From: Zygnema cylindricum
Lineage: Eukaryota > Streptophyta > Zygnematophyceae > Zygnematales > Zygnemataceae
DNA: 64,000 bases
Assembly (NCBI GenBank): GCA_037447655.1
Contig: JBBHKE010002393.1
Span: 207,578 to 271,577 of the forward strand
Direction of reading: 5' to 3'
The notes beneath the pieces are model-generated. The model worked only from the letters and a program-made list of their open reading frames with translations. It searched no databases and had not been told where the DNA came from. Positions 1 to 11,499 of this stretch are shown piece after piece. The translations under genes were made by a program, and so were the position numbers. Within the stretch, counting starts at the first letter, position 1. The number at the start of each line of letters is the position of its first letter.

Positions 1-952
1 ATTGGATCAATATGATCCCTCTTCCAGTCCTCCGGCAACTGTTGGAGAAGGAAAGCCCCTACCCGAAAAATTTTGTGCAGCAAATACTTGTGGAAGGTAG
101 AATGGCCACCCTTGTTACACGATCCGACCGCTCCCCTTTCTTTCATTGCAACAAACCTGGATTCCCACAGAAAGCACTCTCGACTTTGGTTTCTTTTCCT
201 CACAGTCACGCTTATCGGAAAGGAGCAGTAGGAATGATTTTTTACAGTAAGGCGGGACTCTGGACAACACCGACAATTGCAAAACGCGAAGAAGCAATAG
301 GATTTCATAAGGCACCACTGCAGCACCAGGTATTTCAGACCTTCAGAGGTGCAGCCTAATTGGACAAATAATGGATTTGAATTCGATCACATGGGTGCTC
401 AAGCATGCACTCGCATTTTCCAATCTCAAGTCCCCGAAATCAAGGGATATTTACCTTCAAGCTCCTCAGTTGTTAGCGATGTAGGCAACTTCGCACCTTA
501 AGAGGGGGTTTTTGAAAAGAAAAGATGGGAGGTCTGATAGTGACAGGGGTGTTGGCAGCCTCAAGAGAATGTGTTTCCTCTCGTCGGTCGTAACTCCACC
601 AAAGCCTCCACGGCAGAAGCAACCTCCACTAAGACAAAAGTAGGCTCTTCTCGGGGAAAAGAAGTAGACCTAAGAGGTAAATCTGCACCCAAACCCTTCA
701 TGTTAGGTTCAATGTTTTCCCCCCTTTCGCGTTGAAGAGGAGGCTCTTGGTTGGTTTTCGAGAAACAAACTTCGGGCTAGGTGCTTGCAAGAGGAGAAGT
801 CCTATGAGTTGGCACTCCGAGATGCATCTTTGGTCTTGGCGTAGGAGGAATTTGGCAGCTGACGATCCCACTCGATCTACGCCTAGCTTCTCGAATAAGT
901 TTAAATTCATGTTCCCATAACTTCCGCCTTTCTTCCTCTTAGGCTTCCCAAT
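1..952. other. Stretch without a recognisable gene
   Basis: Mixed-composition DNA with short open frames on both strands. A 115-codon plus-strand frame runs from 12 to 359, but I recognise no domain in it and it overlaps an equally plain minus-strand frame. The region may continue the decayed minus-strand coding trace that starts at 2024, but no family motif is visible. Confidence 0.4.
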
Positions 953-2024
953 TTACCGTGACGGGTCCGACCCCACCGTAGCCTTGCCGTAGGATTTTAG
1001 AACTTCCACTTGTTCATAGGCATTTTTGACTAAATTAGTAAGATCCACTATCTTCATCCTTGGAATTTCAGGATCATTAGGTTTGATCCGCCACCTGCCC
1101 TTAAACAAATATTTGAGTCGCGTACCCGCAATCTCTGGATCAGTTGGTTCCGATCGCCAGAGCCCTTCAGCAGGGCGGGCACGAGTAATTGAAGAAGCAG
1201 GTCTCTCAGTTGAGGCTGACAAAGGAGTTGGGGACGTCTCCTCTTTGGGAAGAGGTGTAAATCTCCCTTAGCTGTCCAGTGGTCAAATCTTTTTCCCCTC
1301 AATGGATCTCGTGCTTCCCTCTCGATACCCCCTTCCCCTCTACGAGGCCGCGAAGAGGTGCGTCCTCGGGAGGGTCAGCTGGCTGCGATGTCTTGAGAGG
1401 AAAATGGGGGAAGTCAAAAATAGGGAGCTCTTTGTGACCGGTCCTGCACCGACTGTGAAGAGTTGCTCTCCGAAGATGTGCTCATAATCTCCACCACCCA
1501 TCCCACGGGTCTAACCACTCTGACTCGATCTGTCCAAGCCACTGCCTTTACCAATTCCTTCTTTACCTTCAGCTTATGGAGGTCCTGAAGGGCAAGGAGT
1601 TCTTTATGACTCGGGCGACGTGGGTCCGTCAAAACCGCGGGGTCAATCTTGATCTTGGCTTGATGAATCTTGGATCTGGTGTGAAGCCCGACCTCCAGAA
1701 GAGGACCCAAATGGGGCTCCGTCTGCGCCTGACGCTTTGGCCGGGCCTTGAGAGACACTCGGTTCCTTTCTTGGCCTGAGCCCGAGTTTCTTTCCTTTCC
1801 TTGGCATAGACCCTAGCCGCCTCCGCCAAAGAAGGGTAATGTTCGGGAGTGAGACTAGGAGAAGGAGGAGGAGAACAAGCACCAGCCGGTTCCTTAGCCG
1901 GAGAATCAAAGACAGTCTCCATGGGTTCAGACTCCTCGGACCTCTGAGGCTGTCACTTTTGTAAGGGCCTCTCCTGCCGACCTTGCTCTCCAGATCCGTT
2001 ATCCGGAGTCCCTCTTCTTGCCAT
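953..2024 (-). pseudogene. Decayed coding region, possibly an LTR-retrotransposon gag N-terminus
   Basis: Reading the minus strand from an ATG at 2024, the translation starts MARRGTPDNGSGEQ, meets one TGA after about 23 codons, then continues in the same frame to about 1629 as a proline/serine-rich, then basic (EAARVYAKERKETRAQAKK) segment. The trace shifts frame near 1750 and continues as a Lys/Arg-rich 114-residue stretch (1414-1758), then shifts again into an 89-residue stretch (953-1222). A low-complexity basic start with several frame changes is what an old gag or gag-like gene looks like, but there is no zinc knuckle or other diagnostic motif. It could instead be a decayed host gene. 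The neighbouring solo LTR belongs to copia, and nothing ties this trace to it. Confidence 0.28.
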
Positions 2025-2616
2025 GATGACAGAGGTAGTGAGAGAAAGAAAAATGAATGTCACTAGAACTCACTTCCAAAAAGAGAGCTTCCAAAGTTAA
2101 TGCATCTATCCCCTCTAATCCGAGCGGACAAGTGGCTTTTTCAGTACTATGCTTTCTCTACGAGAAGTCGATAGCACTTGTTCCCTCAAAACCCATTTTC
2201 CTAATCCGGGGGGTTTCAGTTTACTCCGGGATGGTCACTCCAAAGCAAAGAGAACTCTTGATGAAGACACAAATGCACTACCACGTAGAAATATATAGGT
2301 AATAGGATTGGCTTTCCACATTTAACAATATCACCTTGCCCCAAGAATGAGAATAAAAGGAAGAGAATGTGAAATATAGCGAAGGAAGCTTAACATACCC
2401 TAACAATAAACGATGACAACGACAGAAAGGCGATCCCTCTCCCTATAGTTTCGTAAATAGGCATGGTGCTCCTTCAACCTCCGGTGTCCGCAGCTCGAAA
2501 TCGACCAGACTCTTCTCGGTTTTAAACAACATAAAGTCCAAAAATCACCCAAAAAGCAGATAGTGCCAACTACCCACCCGGACTGTGATTCCCACAAAAG
2601 ACACATCAAAAACCTC
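2025..2616. other. Spacer without a recognised feature
   Basis: About 590 bases between the decayed coding trace and the solo LTR. Short open frames exist on both strands (for example plus 2057-2302) but show no motif. No repeat shared with the rest of the window was noticed. Confidence 0.4.
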
Positions 2617-2823
2617 TTGAAATTAATAGATTTCTAGAGTATTTTTTAGGTTTAAATATGTTAGTATAAAAGGAAAAGAAAAGGACGGACAGCCTGCCTC
2701 CACCTCCTCCCTCTAGCCCCTTTACTTGTTGTAGTCACTAAAGGATAGAGAGGGTGGTTGATCCATGGCAACCTTATTTCAACAAGCAGTTATTTTTAGT
2801 AGGTTACTAAAAAATTACCTGAC

Positions 2824-2900
2824 GTACCCGGGATTTGATCCCTGTACCTGCCGTTCGTCAAGTTGGCCGATAGCGATCAACTTTATCCTATTAGACTAGG
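2824..2900 (-). other. tRNA-like segment inside the LTR, antisense
   Basis: On the minus strand a D-arm-like block (TAGTCTAATAGGATAAAG) is followed about 40 bases later by a T-arm-like hairpin (GGGATCAAATCCC) close to the pol III B-box consensus. No acceptor stem is evident, so it is not a working tRNA gene. The same block lies at the same place, antisense, in the other LTRs of the family. Confidence 0.45.
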
Positions 2901-3170
2901 ACCAATGCTAAATGCTATAGTATTTGATAAATATATATGTATTTAGGAGGGAAAAAATTCATTTAATTGAAAATCTATACGCCATGCATAGATACAGTTT
3001 TATAAAGTACGAAGTACGATACTACTTTGAAACGGATACCGCGCATTTTGTTTCGACATCGAAACAAAAATCGCGCAAGTATTTATAAAGGCTGAGATTG
3101 CATTTCGAGTCAAATCTAACGGCGCACATCATCGCCGAAATCTCCGTATGGTCATTTTGGCATTTAGTGA

Positions 3171-3205
3171 CGTGGCATGACCTAGCGCCACGTGGAGAGA
3201 TAACA
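3171..3205 (+). promoter_or_regulatory. Paired ACGTGGC (G-box/ABRE-type) boxes in the LTR
   Basis: GACGTGGCATGACC is followed within a few bases by GCGCCACGTGG, giving an inverted pair of ACGT-core boxes upstream of a TATAAAT at about 3430. The LTR at 25397-26396 keeps the same arrangement (about 25855-25880); the 20697 LTR has a mutated version. ACGT-core boxes bind plant bZIP factors, so this is a plausible LTR enhancer. That role is inferred from the motif and its conservation only. Confidence 0.4.
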
Positions 3206-3658
3206 TTCGGTCGCCGGAATTTCGAGGAACGTACAGACGACTGGAAAATAGAAACGCGTCCGCTTAATAGCCGTGTCGTACAAAGGTCGTACAAAAAGTA
3301 CATCGGTAGTAGTACTTTTATGTACTGTACAGTATTCTGATTGGTTTGTACAGTTAGTAGATAGGGGTTGTGAGAGGGAGCTAGGACTTAGAAAAATCTG
3401 GTAGATGGTCTTCTCTCTCTTTGAGAGGTTGTATAAATTGGCATTTTTGCCGGCTTATAACTTATCGCCTGGTTGGGCGTTTTCAGAGATTCTTTTTTCG
3501 ACGGCCTCAGGGGAGTCCAGGCTGCACATAGGTGCAGTTATATTGTCTGCTTGTCTGTTTGGGTAGCAATGGTTTCCATTGAAAGTGGGTTAGTTAATAA
3601 CTATCTAGAGGCTTCTTGTACTCTATAGTCCAATGGAGGACACAGAGTTTCATCTTGC

Positions 3659-5540
3659 TTGATTTGGTCGCGCGTGACGACGTGCGTATTTCTTATTTAA
3701 TTTTATCGATATTAATACTTGGGTCCTATTTGTAATGTGTACGAAGTTTATTTCGTTTTGTGCTAGTTATTTTATCCATATCACTTCGACCTTTAATTTG
3801 CGTCTAAGTTCAACGTAACACTTTGTGATTGTATTCTAATTTTGCGCCTAAAGGTACTTTCGCATGTAACGAAAACATTAGTCTTGTAACTTTATTTTTA
3901 GCGAAGATTCTACGTACTACTTTTTGAGCATTCGTAAGTAAAGAAATGAAATCATTACTTTAGATTGTGACGGATGTAGACGTGGATGTAATTTGTGACG
4001 GTTTTAGATGACTACAAAAATCCCGTCAATTGATGACGTTTACAAATTAGCGACGGTTGCAAACGGCTATCTACTTGTAACATTGTAGATGTTTAGGGTT
4101 TGTGACATGTTGATGTCACGCTCAAATTATGATAACATTGACTTCACAAATTTTAAAACTTTCCGCCATGGTTCCTCGATTCTGTTTTTTTGTCTTTTTT
4201 CACTCTACTAACCATCAAAATACGCTCAAAGACAGTAAAAAGAAATCGTTTTTAGAGATCTTTCATTTGATACCATTATTAACGTTTTTCATTGTAACAA
4301 TTGTGAGACAAACGCGGTAGTGGGAGAGGGAGCGACAGAGAGGCGCTTTCACAGACTTCGCTTTGCAAAATGGCGTCCGTTGGTTGAGACCCCCTCCACG
4401 GCCCCTACACAAAAACTTACGCACATAAAAAATTCACGCACAGGTTGGAAACGTGTAGTGGGTTTTTTTTTTGGTGCTTTGGGCACAAAAATTCTTAAAA
4501 AATTTAGACAAGTGCGATAACATCTGCCTATTCGCTCGCCTCATGGAACTTTATTTAAAATCACCCTGTGAGGTGATTTTATATAAAGTTTGAAGATGAG
4601 CTGGAAGGACGCGAAAGTGGGTTGAAAATTGCTAGACGAGAAACTGATCGCGTTAGACGACATTCGCTAGACATACATATAAAGTCCGGGTAATGCAACC
4701 GAATGGTCATTTCACCTTTGGTACGATCTCCCAAGTACCCTAAGTTGAATGTCAACATGTGTTCTCACTAAGACTCACATGAAGTGAGAAAGTATTTACG
4801 CGCAACAATTTGTTTACATGTGGTTGCCGCGGTATTTGGCCAGCGTGTAAATTGTTGTTTTATTATGACGCTCGACGTTCGCAAGCGCGACACTTTTTAA
4901 CCGGTTGCTATAATATTTCGCAAGTCAAAGTTGTTTGACAGATTGACCGTCAAATCTAAACTCAAAGGTATGTAACTTGTATTAATCTGAACCTTCCGTT
5001 TTTTCGCACGCGTGAGCACCGTGTTTGGCTCCACATCGTTCCCGCCTCCCGTTTTCTCCGCGCGACCATATGTTTAGGATTATTTTATTTTTGTCTTGTT
5101 ATTCTTTAATATAAAAACACACGAAACAAACCCTATGACCCTATTGAGATACCCTGATTACGGCGTGTGGGACAATGAAAATGTACAATTTTTACCTACT
5201 CGCAGCAAAATTTGACACTGCAATTAGCAATTCCCTAAAATAAAATGTTTTGATTTTCATATTCGCCAAGATGTAGCCGACCGACCAGAGATAGACGTCA
5301 AAGTACAAATAGTTTGTCAAAGATACGCCTAAATTTGCAAATCAATCAACATTGCGCGTCATGTGCAGAGTACACGTTACCTAAATTACAATAAACAATC
5401 GCCGCAAAATCGCCCAGAAATGTCAGCGATATGTTACGCTGTGATATCGACACAATAACTAATCATAGATAGGAACCAAGTTGTACGTTTTTATGATTAG
5501 ATATATTGCCAGTTTTCAGTTCTCTTGTAAAAGTACAGTA
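3659..5540. other. AT-rich intergenic stretch
   Basis: About 1.9 kb of AT-rich DNA with no coding frame of note. It has a near-perfect hairpin at 4549-4588 and a patch of GACG-containing near-repeats at about 3965-4110 that could be the remains of a TIR element, but I could not define its ends. Confidence 0.5.
4549..4588. repeat. Hairpin-forming inverted repeat
   Basis: Arms of 17 bases (CTTTATTTAAAATCACC and GGTGATTTTATATAAAG, one mismatch) flank a 6-base loop. It stands alone between two weakly AT-rich stretches. There is no U-run typical of a pol III or bacterial terminator, so it may be a relic MITE or fold-back. Confidence 0.6.
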
Positions 5541-6040
5541 CACCACGAACCGTAATTAGAGTAAATAACGCTAATTCGGTCGCCCTAAATTTCGACTATA
5601 TCACGTTAAATAGAGTAAATGATTCTAAATTTTTCATTATACTATTTAAGGTACTTTTTGAATGAGCCTTAATAACTCTAATACAATGCCCTTTTAAATA
5701 CTGTGGCGTACGTTGAGTGTCTAACGTGCAAAATTGTAATTTATTAAGTAAAAGAGTACAAATAATGATTTAATACATGCCGTTATCATGTAAGTGCATT
5801 TTAACAAACGGCGTAAAGCAAACGTCATAGTGATGATAAACTGTACGTTTTGTCAAATTTTGTACGAAATCCTAATTTACAGTAGAGATATTCAGCGCGT
5901 CAAATTAGAAAACTTAAATAAATTAGAGTAAATTCCTTTTTGAAATTGTTCTTTCACACAAATTAGAGTTCATAACTCTAAATATTTTATTCTTTTTTTT
6001 TACTCTAATTTTTTCTTTACTCTAATTACGATTCGCGGTG
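5541..6040. mobile_element. MITE, TA-CACCG family, long copy 1
   Basis: The element is bounded by TA dinucleotides and imperfect terminal inverted repeats: CACCACGAACCGTAATTAGAG at the left, and CTCTAATTACGATTCGCGGTG at the right. Its 500-bp interior is clearly homologous to the copy at 6513-7016; shared blocks include CTAATTCGGTCGCCCTAAAT, a GTAC/TTTGTCAAATTTTGTACG block and several AATAACTCTAA repeats. No transposase is present. TA flanks plus CACCG termini suggest a Tc1/mariner-type origin, which is an inference. Confidence 0.72.
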
Positions 6041-6512
6041 TAGTATACAACAGAGGTTGCAAACGGTCAACCGAAACCGTGATCGACCGTTAACTAACCG
6101 CCCGCGTAGGATCTGGAACGGATTTGGTTGCACAATTTGGGGGGCCGGGCGGATTCAAACTGTTGATTCACAGAAAAAAAAAAATTGGTAACGGTCGGGC
6201 AAGAAAAAAATCAAAATTTTTGTCCAGTCCATACTATCCAACATTATTGTACTTTGTACTCTTATTATCTTGGATGTATACAGGAGATATACCACTAATT
6301 TTGTACTAGTTTGGGTACGGGCAAGTACAACTAGTCACAAGAAATCCAGTTTCGGTTAACTTTTCTTTTCGTAAACGCGTTTTGGGTAACTGGTAACGAT
6401 TTAAGAGCGTGACATTACCCGATCGGGCGTCAAGTACTCAGATTTTGAAAAAAAAAATCGGTCGGTTTCGGTTATCTAAAATTTTGACTTTTGTGACCCT
6501 TGCTTTACTGTA
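6041..6512. other. Spacer between two MITE copies
   Basis: About 470 bases of AT-rich DNA. The 61-codon plus frame at 6124-6309 has no recognisable domain and no supporting context. Nothing else was seen. Confidence 0.5.
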
Positions 6513-7016
6513 CACAATGACTCGTAATTAACGTTAATAATGCTAATTTCGTCACCCTGAATTTTGACCCTAAAACTTTAAATAGAGGAAATAACTCTAA
6601 ATTTTTCTTTACATTATTTAAGGTACTTCTAAATTTCGCGTTAAAAACTCTAATATAGTGTCTTTTTAAATATTGAGGCGTACGGTCGGTTTCTGACCGT
6701 GCAAAACTGTACTTTATTAAGTAAAAACGTACAAAAAAATATTTAATATAGGGTGTTATCATGTAACTTCGTTTTCACAAACCGCCTAGTTTAAACGTCA
6801 TAGTGACGCGAAAAATGTACGTTTTGTCAAATTTTGTACGTGTATTGAATTTAGTGTAAGGATATTCAATAGCGGATAGTTATTACGGAAAGTATAGTTA
6901 TTGGTAAATTAGAGCAATTTTTTTTTTTTGGAAAAAGAAAAACCAAATTAGTGTTAATAACACTAATTGTTTTTTACACTAATTATTTCTTTACGCTCTT
7001 TTTATGATTCACGATG
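6513..7016. mobile_element. MITE, TA-CACCG family, long copy 2
   Basis: Second ~500-bp copy, same orientation as the one at 5541-6040 and about 970 bp downstream, with decayed ends (TA-CACAATGACTCGTAATTA at the left, TTATGATTCACGATG-TA at the right). Interior blocks align along the whole length with many point differences, so the two copies are old, or one is a diverged duplicate of the other. Confidence 0.68.
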
Positions 7017-8039
7017 TACTCTAATTTTACTCAAGCTAAAAGCACATTTATTTTCACACAATTTTATTGCTATGTTTTGCATAGGTTTCGTAAGAAAAGA
7101 AAACTATTAACAACAACATTAATTAGGCGGTTGACGCCAATTTGTACGTCTACTTTGTAGCGTGTATGTTGGGCTAACATCAACACTATTTCAACTGTAA
7201 ATATGTAACCTTAGTAATGTCCGCCAAGTGATGTATTTGTGGGGTTTGGAATTGGTACCAAACAAAAAAATTAAATAACATTATTTTAGGATGCTTTAAG
7301 GTATTTTATGGTTTATTAACTTGATGTAGTGTTAACACTATTTTCGACAACTAACAACTGTTCAGTTTAGACCTGCATGCAAAACGCACTAAGCGTCGTA
7401 AAAGGCGTCACTTCAACACGTTTTACAACAACAAACTTGTTCCACCAATGCTTATTTATATAAGTATAACATAAAGTGGCTAAAACTAATTACAAAATTT
7501 CCATATCAACTATGTTATAATAGTCATAACACTACATCGTAAATCCTTTAAAGTGTTAATAACATTGTATCCACGCCGTGATATTTAACTCCTAATGTAA
7601 AACATAAGTAATGATACTAACTTTCTCTTTTTGTTACAATAAGTTCACCGTGAATGGCTTAAAATAATATCCGCGCTCCTAAACCTTGACCTTGAATCTT
7701 TAATTTGATTACTAATAAGATTTTTTTAACTATATTAATAAAGGTATGGTTAAGTCAACATTAATTACACTATGAGCAATTTTTGAATAGATGAGTGTAT
7801 AAAAATATGTCATTTTTTACCAAAAGTGTTCTCAATTTTGTACAAAAATAATGTCAGAAAACTTTGTCGACACGAGAAAATGCGTGGCGTTGACACGAGA
7901 AAGAGACCTCAGATTTGACTCTTAATAATAAATACAGTGGAAATCGAGAGAACCTATTCTCACATGTTCGAACGTCGAATATATGGACACAAGCTTAGTA
8001 GCTACAGTATTGGAATGTGTAGCTGAACTATGTGGAGAA
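7017..8039. other. AT-rich intergenic stretch
   Basis: About 1 kb with no coding frame, tandem repeat or transposon motif that I can support. It ends where the copia integrase relic begins. Confidence 0.5.
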
Positions 8040-8500
8040 AAATGGAATAGTGTATGTTATTACTTTTGAAGATGATGAGACCTCAGATGATTGTAGTGGA
8101 TGTGCCCAAGGGAAGATTGATGCACTTCCATTTCCAAAAGTAAACACATTTAGAAGTGAAAAAGTACTGGATCTAATTCACACAGATGTTTGGAGACCTG
8201 CTAGGTATGAGTCACATGGGGGGAAAAGATGAATGTTAACAATCACTAATGATTGGTCTAGATACACTAAGGTATATTTTTTCAGACATAAGTCAGAAGT
8301 ATTGAGATGTTTCAAAAAATATAAAATATGGTGTTAAAAACTACATGAAACCTTAATAAAAGAGATAAGAAGTGATAATGGGAAAGAATACACCTCAAGG
8401 AAATTTGAGGAATTTATTAAAGAGGAACGAATTCATCATGAGAAAATTGTTCCCTGTAATCCAGAACAAAACAAAATAGAGTAGCAGAAAGAGTGAATGG
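8040..8500 (+). pseudogene. Ty1/copia GAG-pre-integrase and integrase fragment
   Basis: Plus-strand translation gives the integrase zinc-finger tail (DCSGCAQGK, about 8090-8116), then HTDVW with the first catalytic aspartate (about 8180), ITNDWSRYTKVYFF across the core, RSDNGKEYTS with the second aspartate (about 8370), and PCNPEQN at the end. Stops interrupt the frame at 8230 and 8335, and the fragment breaks off inside the core, before the usual GVAER motif continues, exactly where an LTR starts at 8501. Protease and RT are missing. It is a truncated, non-functional relic of the same family as A-F. Confidence 0.82.
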
Positions 8501-9472
8501 TGTTGAAAAAGGTATTTTATCTTCTATCTCTTTAGTCTATGGTCTTACTACAACCCTCATACTTGTCATAGTCATTTAGGACTGGCAGGGAGCCATGGCT
8601 GCCGGAGGCAGACAGAGAGACATGCTAAGTGAATTGAAGAGATCGTCCTCTGCAACAGATAGATGGTCAAGTCTAGGATTTGATCTTGTGACCTTCTGGA
8701 TGATCGTCGTACGGCATAGATGTCCGCCTTATCCGGTAGGTCTTGATGAAGCGTTACATATATGGGGTATGAAATCTATTTAAATTTGGACAATGCGATA
8801 TGTTTCATTAAACAACTTACGGGACAAATTGAACATGCAAATGGACCCGACCGCACGAAACCCGGACTGCACAAAGTTACGAAACGACATTTGATTTCGA
8901 CAGATGAAATCAAATATAATTCTTAGATCGAACTTCTCATAGTGGAGCCGATATACTAGAGTAGACATTTGACAGTTTGCGGAGCTAATGCGGCGGGTGA
9001 CACGTGGGAGGCCATGAGTGGACAACACATACTCAGGGAGGAGCAACTACGACTCATTAACAAACAGGTGTCAGCAGGACGACCATGCCGTACCATGGCC
9101 TTACCAGAAATACAACGACACCTATACCTTTTTGTACCTTAAAGTCTTTTGATTGGTCAGTTACACTAGTAGTAGGGGGTTTAGAGAGGGATTTTAGGAC
9201 TTAGACATTTTTGAGACACCTCTCTCTAAGAGACTTTTCGTATTTATATACCATCTTTGGACAGCCATAACTTAAAGCTCGAGGAGCAATTTCAGCGATT
9301 CCTTTTGCTGCGCACTCAAGGGAGTCTAAGCTACACAACATTGTAGTTGATCAATTTATTTCCGTGTCGGGGTGGCACTTATTTAGTGGGAAAGTCAAAA
9401 GGGCAAATATTATCCAAGAGGCTTCATATAAGCTGGACATTCTGTGGACCAATAGAGGTCAAACAAATACAA
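8501..9472 (+). mobile_element. Ty1/copia LTR abutting gag and integrase fragments
   Basis: The LTR begins TGTTGAAAAAGGTATTTTATC at 8501 and ends near ACAAATACA at about 9470. It shares the family's CCATGGCTGCC block, the antisense tRNA-like segment, GAGTCTAAGCTACACAAC and CTTATATAAGC-type ending. A TATTTATATACC at about 9240 sits where the TATA box lies in the other LTRs. Upstream it cuts into integrase sequence; downstream it is followed by leader sequence and a gag start, as expected of a 5' LTR. The 3' end is approximate. Confidence 0.75.
8671..8743 (-). other. tRNA-like segment inside the LTR, antisense
   Basis: On the minus strand TACCGGATAAGGCGGACATC (D-arm-like) is followed by GGTCACAAGATCAAATCC (T-arm/B-box-like). 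Position and orientation match the other LTRs. No acceptor stem was found. Confidence 0.4.
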
Positions 9473-9760
9473 GTTATGGGCCCACACTATAGGGTGCCCA
9501 TTTTCAATGGAACGGGGTTCATATAATGGGAAACCATGTTGAGGGTTGCATTGTTTTAAAAACGGCTATGGGGCATTGTGAGTGGTCGTGTGCGGCGGCC
9601 AACTGCAAAATTGGGAGTTCCACTTAGGTCTGGAGGATCTAGATTCACACGAGGATCTGCGGAGGCACAGGTGATAGAAGATGATAGAGAAAGCATCGTG
9701 TTAGACCAAGGGAAAAGGTAAGGAGAAAATCACATCATAGCTATTGGATCGGTACTCGTA
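9473..9760. other. Putative leader between LTR and gag
   Basis: About 290 bases between the LTR and the gag start. A primer-binding site would be expected just after the LTR, but I could not see a convincing match to initiator-Met tRNA. Confidence 0.35.
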
Positions 9761-10012
9761 GTGGATGTTCAAAAAATCAAGGCAAATGATACTGAAATTT
9801 GGGATTTCAACAACACTGTGGCAACTTACTTAATCCTCGGACGTCTCACTCAAGCAGTTGCTACACCTAATCTTCATTTGGACAAGACAGCCGAGTTGTG
9901 GGAGGGCTCTTGTCAAAATTTACAAGAGTGGTACGATTCTGCAATAAAAGCTAGCACATCAGAATGAACAAGCATATGTTTACAAAGGAGGAAAGATATA
10001 AGAATTTTGTAA
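9761..10012 (+). pseudogene. Ty1/copia gag N-terminal fragment
   Basis: The frame reads NDTEIWDFNNTVATYLILGR and then KTAELWEGSCQNLQEWYDS. It parallels the gag start of body C on the other strand (NDTDAWDYNNMAAKHFILPN at about 20290-20345). The frame stops at 9967, and gag-like sequence continues to about 10012, where it joins RNase H sequence of minus-strand body A. It is a 5' fragment downstream of the LTR at 8501, cut off by the junction. Confidence 0.7.
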
Positions 10013-11470
10013 CTCTTTTACAGCAGAGCAAGAGTTCATATACCCAACCTCCATGGTGGATTGAGCAATAACCTTTTGCTATTTGTTCCTCTAGAGCCAA
10101 GCCCCATCTCCAAAATCTCCTCATTGAAGCATCCCCATAACTGGCATCACTCCTAGTGGTGAGGTCAGTATTTTCCCCACCCAAATAAAGCCATAGATCC
10201 CTTATTCCTATGAGATATCTAAGGACTCTCTTAGCCGCCTTTTAATCTCTTTTAGTGGGAGCATTCAGACTCTTACTTAACACTCCTATTGCTAAAGCAA
10301 AGTGCGGCGGGGTACAGTTCATAAAAAATATTTAGCTGCCCACTGCAAGTCAATAAGGAATAGTCTGCATGAACTTTTGTTCTTCATGACCCAATTCATC
10401 ATCTAGGATAATTACTCCTTCCATACTCCCTTTACTTCCTTTTTTTAACTCCATTGGAGTTGTACAACTTTTGGCATTGTCCATCTAAAACTTTTCTAAC
10501 ATATTCCCAATGGCCATCTTCTGAGATAATCTAATTTTCTTTCTCTCTTTGTCTCTCTCTACTTGAATTCCCAAAATATACCTTGCCTCCCCCATATGCT
10601 TTATCTCAAATCTTCCTTTTAGATCTATTTTTAGTTTATTAATTTTGTCTATTGATTTACTTAAAATAAGCCAATAATCAACATAAAAATAACAATTACC
10701 TCATCTTCAAACATATAGATTGAGTGATCTGAACTAATCCCAATATATCCCTCACCGGTAAGAAACTCATCAAGCTTCTTATTCCACTGCCAAGGAAACC
10801 CAACCCTAAAAAGATTTGATCAGTCTGCATACCTTAATGTCCTCTCCTTGCTCTACGAATCCTTCGGGTTGTGGCATGAAGATATCCTCTTCCAGCTCTC
10901 CATGCAAAAAGGATGTTTTGACGTCCATCTGGTGCACCTCCATGTCTTTCGCTGCTGCCAGATTGAGAAATATACAAACGGAGGGAAATCTGAAGACCGG
11001 GGCAAAGGTTTCCTTGTAGTCGATTCCCTATTTCTAGGTAAATCCTTTGGCTATCAACCGGGCCTTCTAACGCTCGATTGTATTATTCGGGTTCTGTTTT
11101 AATCTGAATACCCACTTACACCCAATTGGCTTTTGGTCATGTGGACAGTCCACCAGCTCCCACGTATTGGCAGCCATAATTGAGGTTATCTCCTCATTAA
11201 TGGTTGTCTTCCATCGGTTTCTCTCCGGACAGCTCATTGCCTCTTCATAAGTCGGCGGTTTATCCGAATGGGATAGCTTTGTTACCTTGTTATTAATTTT
11301 CTTTTCTTGCAGCTTTTCTTGCTTCTCCTTCCTCCCTCAAAATTTGCTGCCGGAATAAATGATTGCCGTGGATTCTTTTGAATAATCTCGACTTCTCCAC
11401 TATCCATTGATTCCGGGTCTATTTCCACCACGTCTTCTGCTTCAGTTGAGGTTGGAATTGGGTATTCCAT
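10013..11470 (-). pseudogene. Copia body A: reverse transcriptase-RNase H (3' truncated)
   Basis: Reading from 11470 downwards: a charged RT-upstream linker (EDVVEIDPESMDSGEVEIIQ), the ELVDC...GCKWVFK-type entry of the reverse transcriptase at about 11090-11160, the region antisense to 10816-11102 corresponding to the LDIK...FLHG segment, and RNase H down to the STMEVGYMNSCSAVKEL motif at about 10015-10070. The sequence stops there, so the last RNase H motif (FCDNQAAI in body F), the polypurine tract and the 3' LTR are missing. Stops and frameshifts are frequent. The truncation point is the join with the gag fragment. Confidence 0.8.
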
Positions 11471-11499
11471 GGCTGAGTCCTTCTTGGTCTAATTTATAC

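Larger units (their letters stand above)
2617..3658 (+). mobile_element. Solo Ty1/copia LTR
   Basis: This ~1.04-kb segment matches, block by block, the LTRs at 8501, 13778, 20697, 25397 and 32465. Shared blocks are the start (TTGAAATTAATAG), a GAGAGGG...CCATGG block near 2745-2770, a tRNA-like segment, a GTAC-rich block near 3285-3330, a TATAAAT at about 3430 after CTTTGAGAGG, GAGTCCAGGCTGCAC near 3515, and the closing TCTAGAGGCTTC...CCAATGGAGG. No copia coding sequence touches either side, so it is a solo LTR left by recombination or deletion. Both ends are approximate because the terminal TG/CA are eroded. It also contains paired ACGTGGC boxes at about 3170-3205. Confidence 0.78.

Noticed and set aside
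12-359. 115-codon plus-strand frame at the window start
   Set aside because: No motif, overlapping open frame on the other strand, and no context that supports a gene.
4129-4520. Two adjoining plus-strand frames (63 and 66 codons)
   Set aside because: AT-rich, no motif, no repeat or transposon context; consistent with chance.
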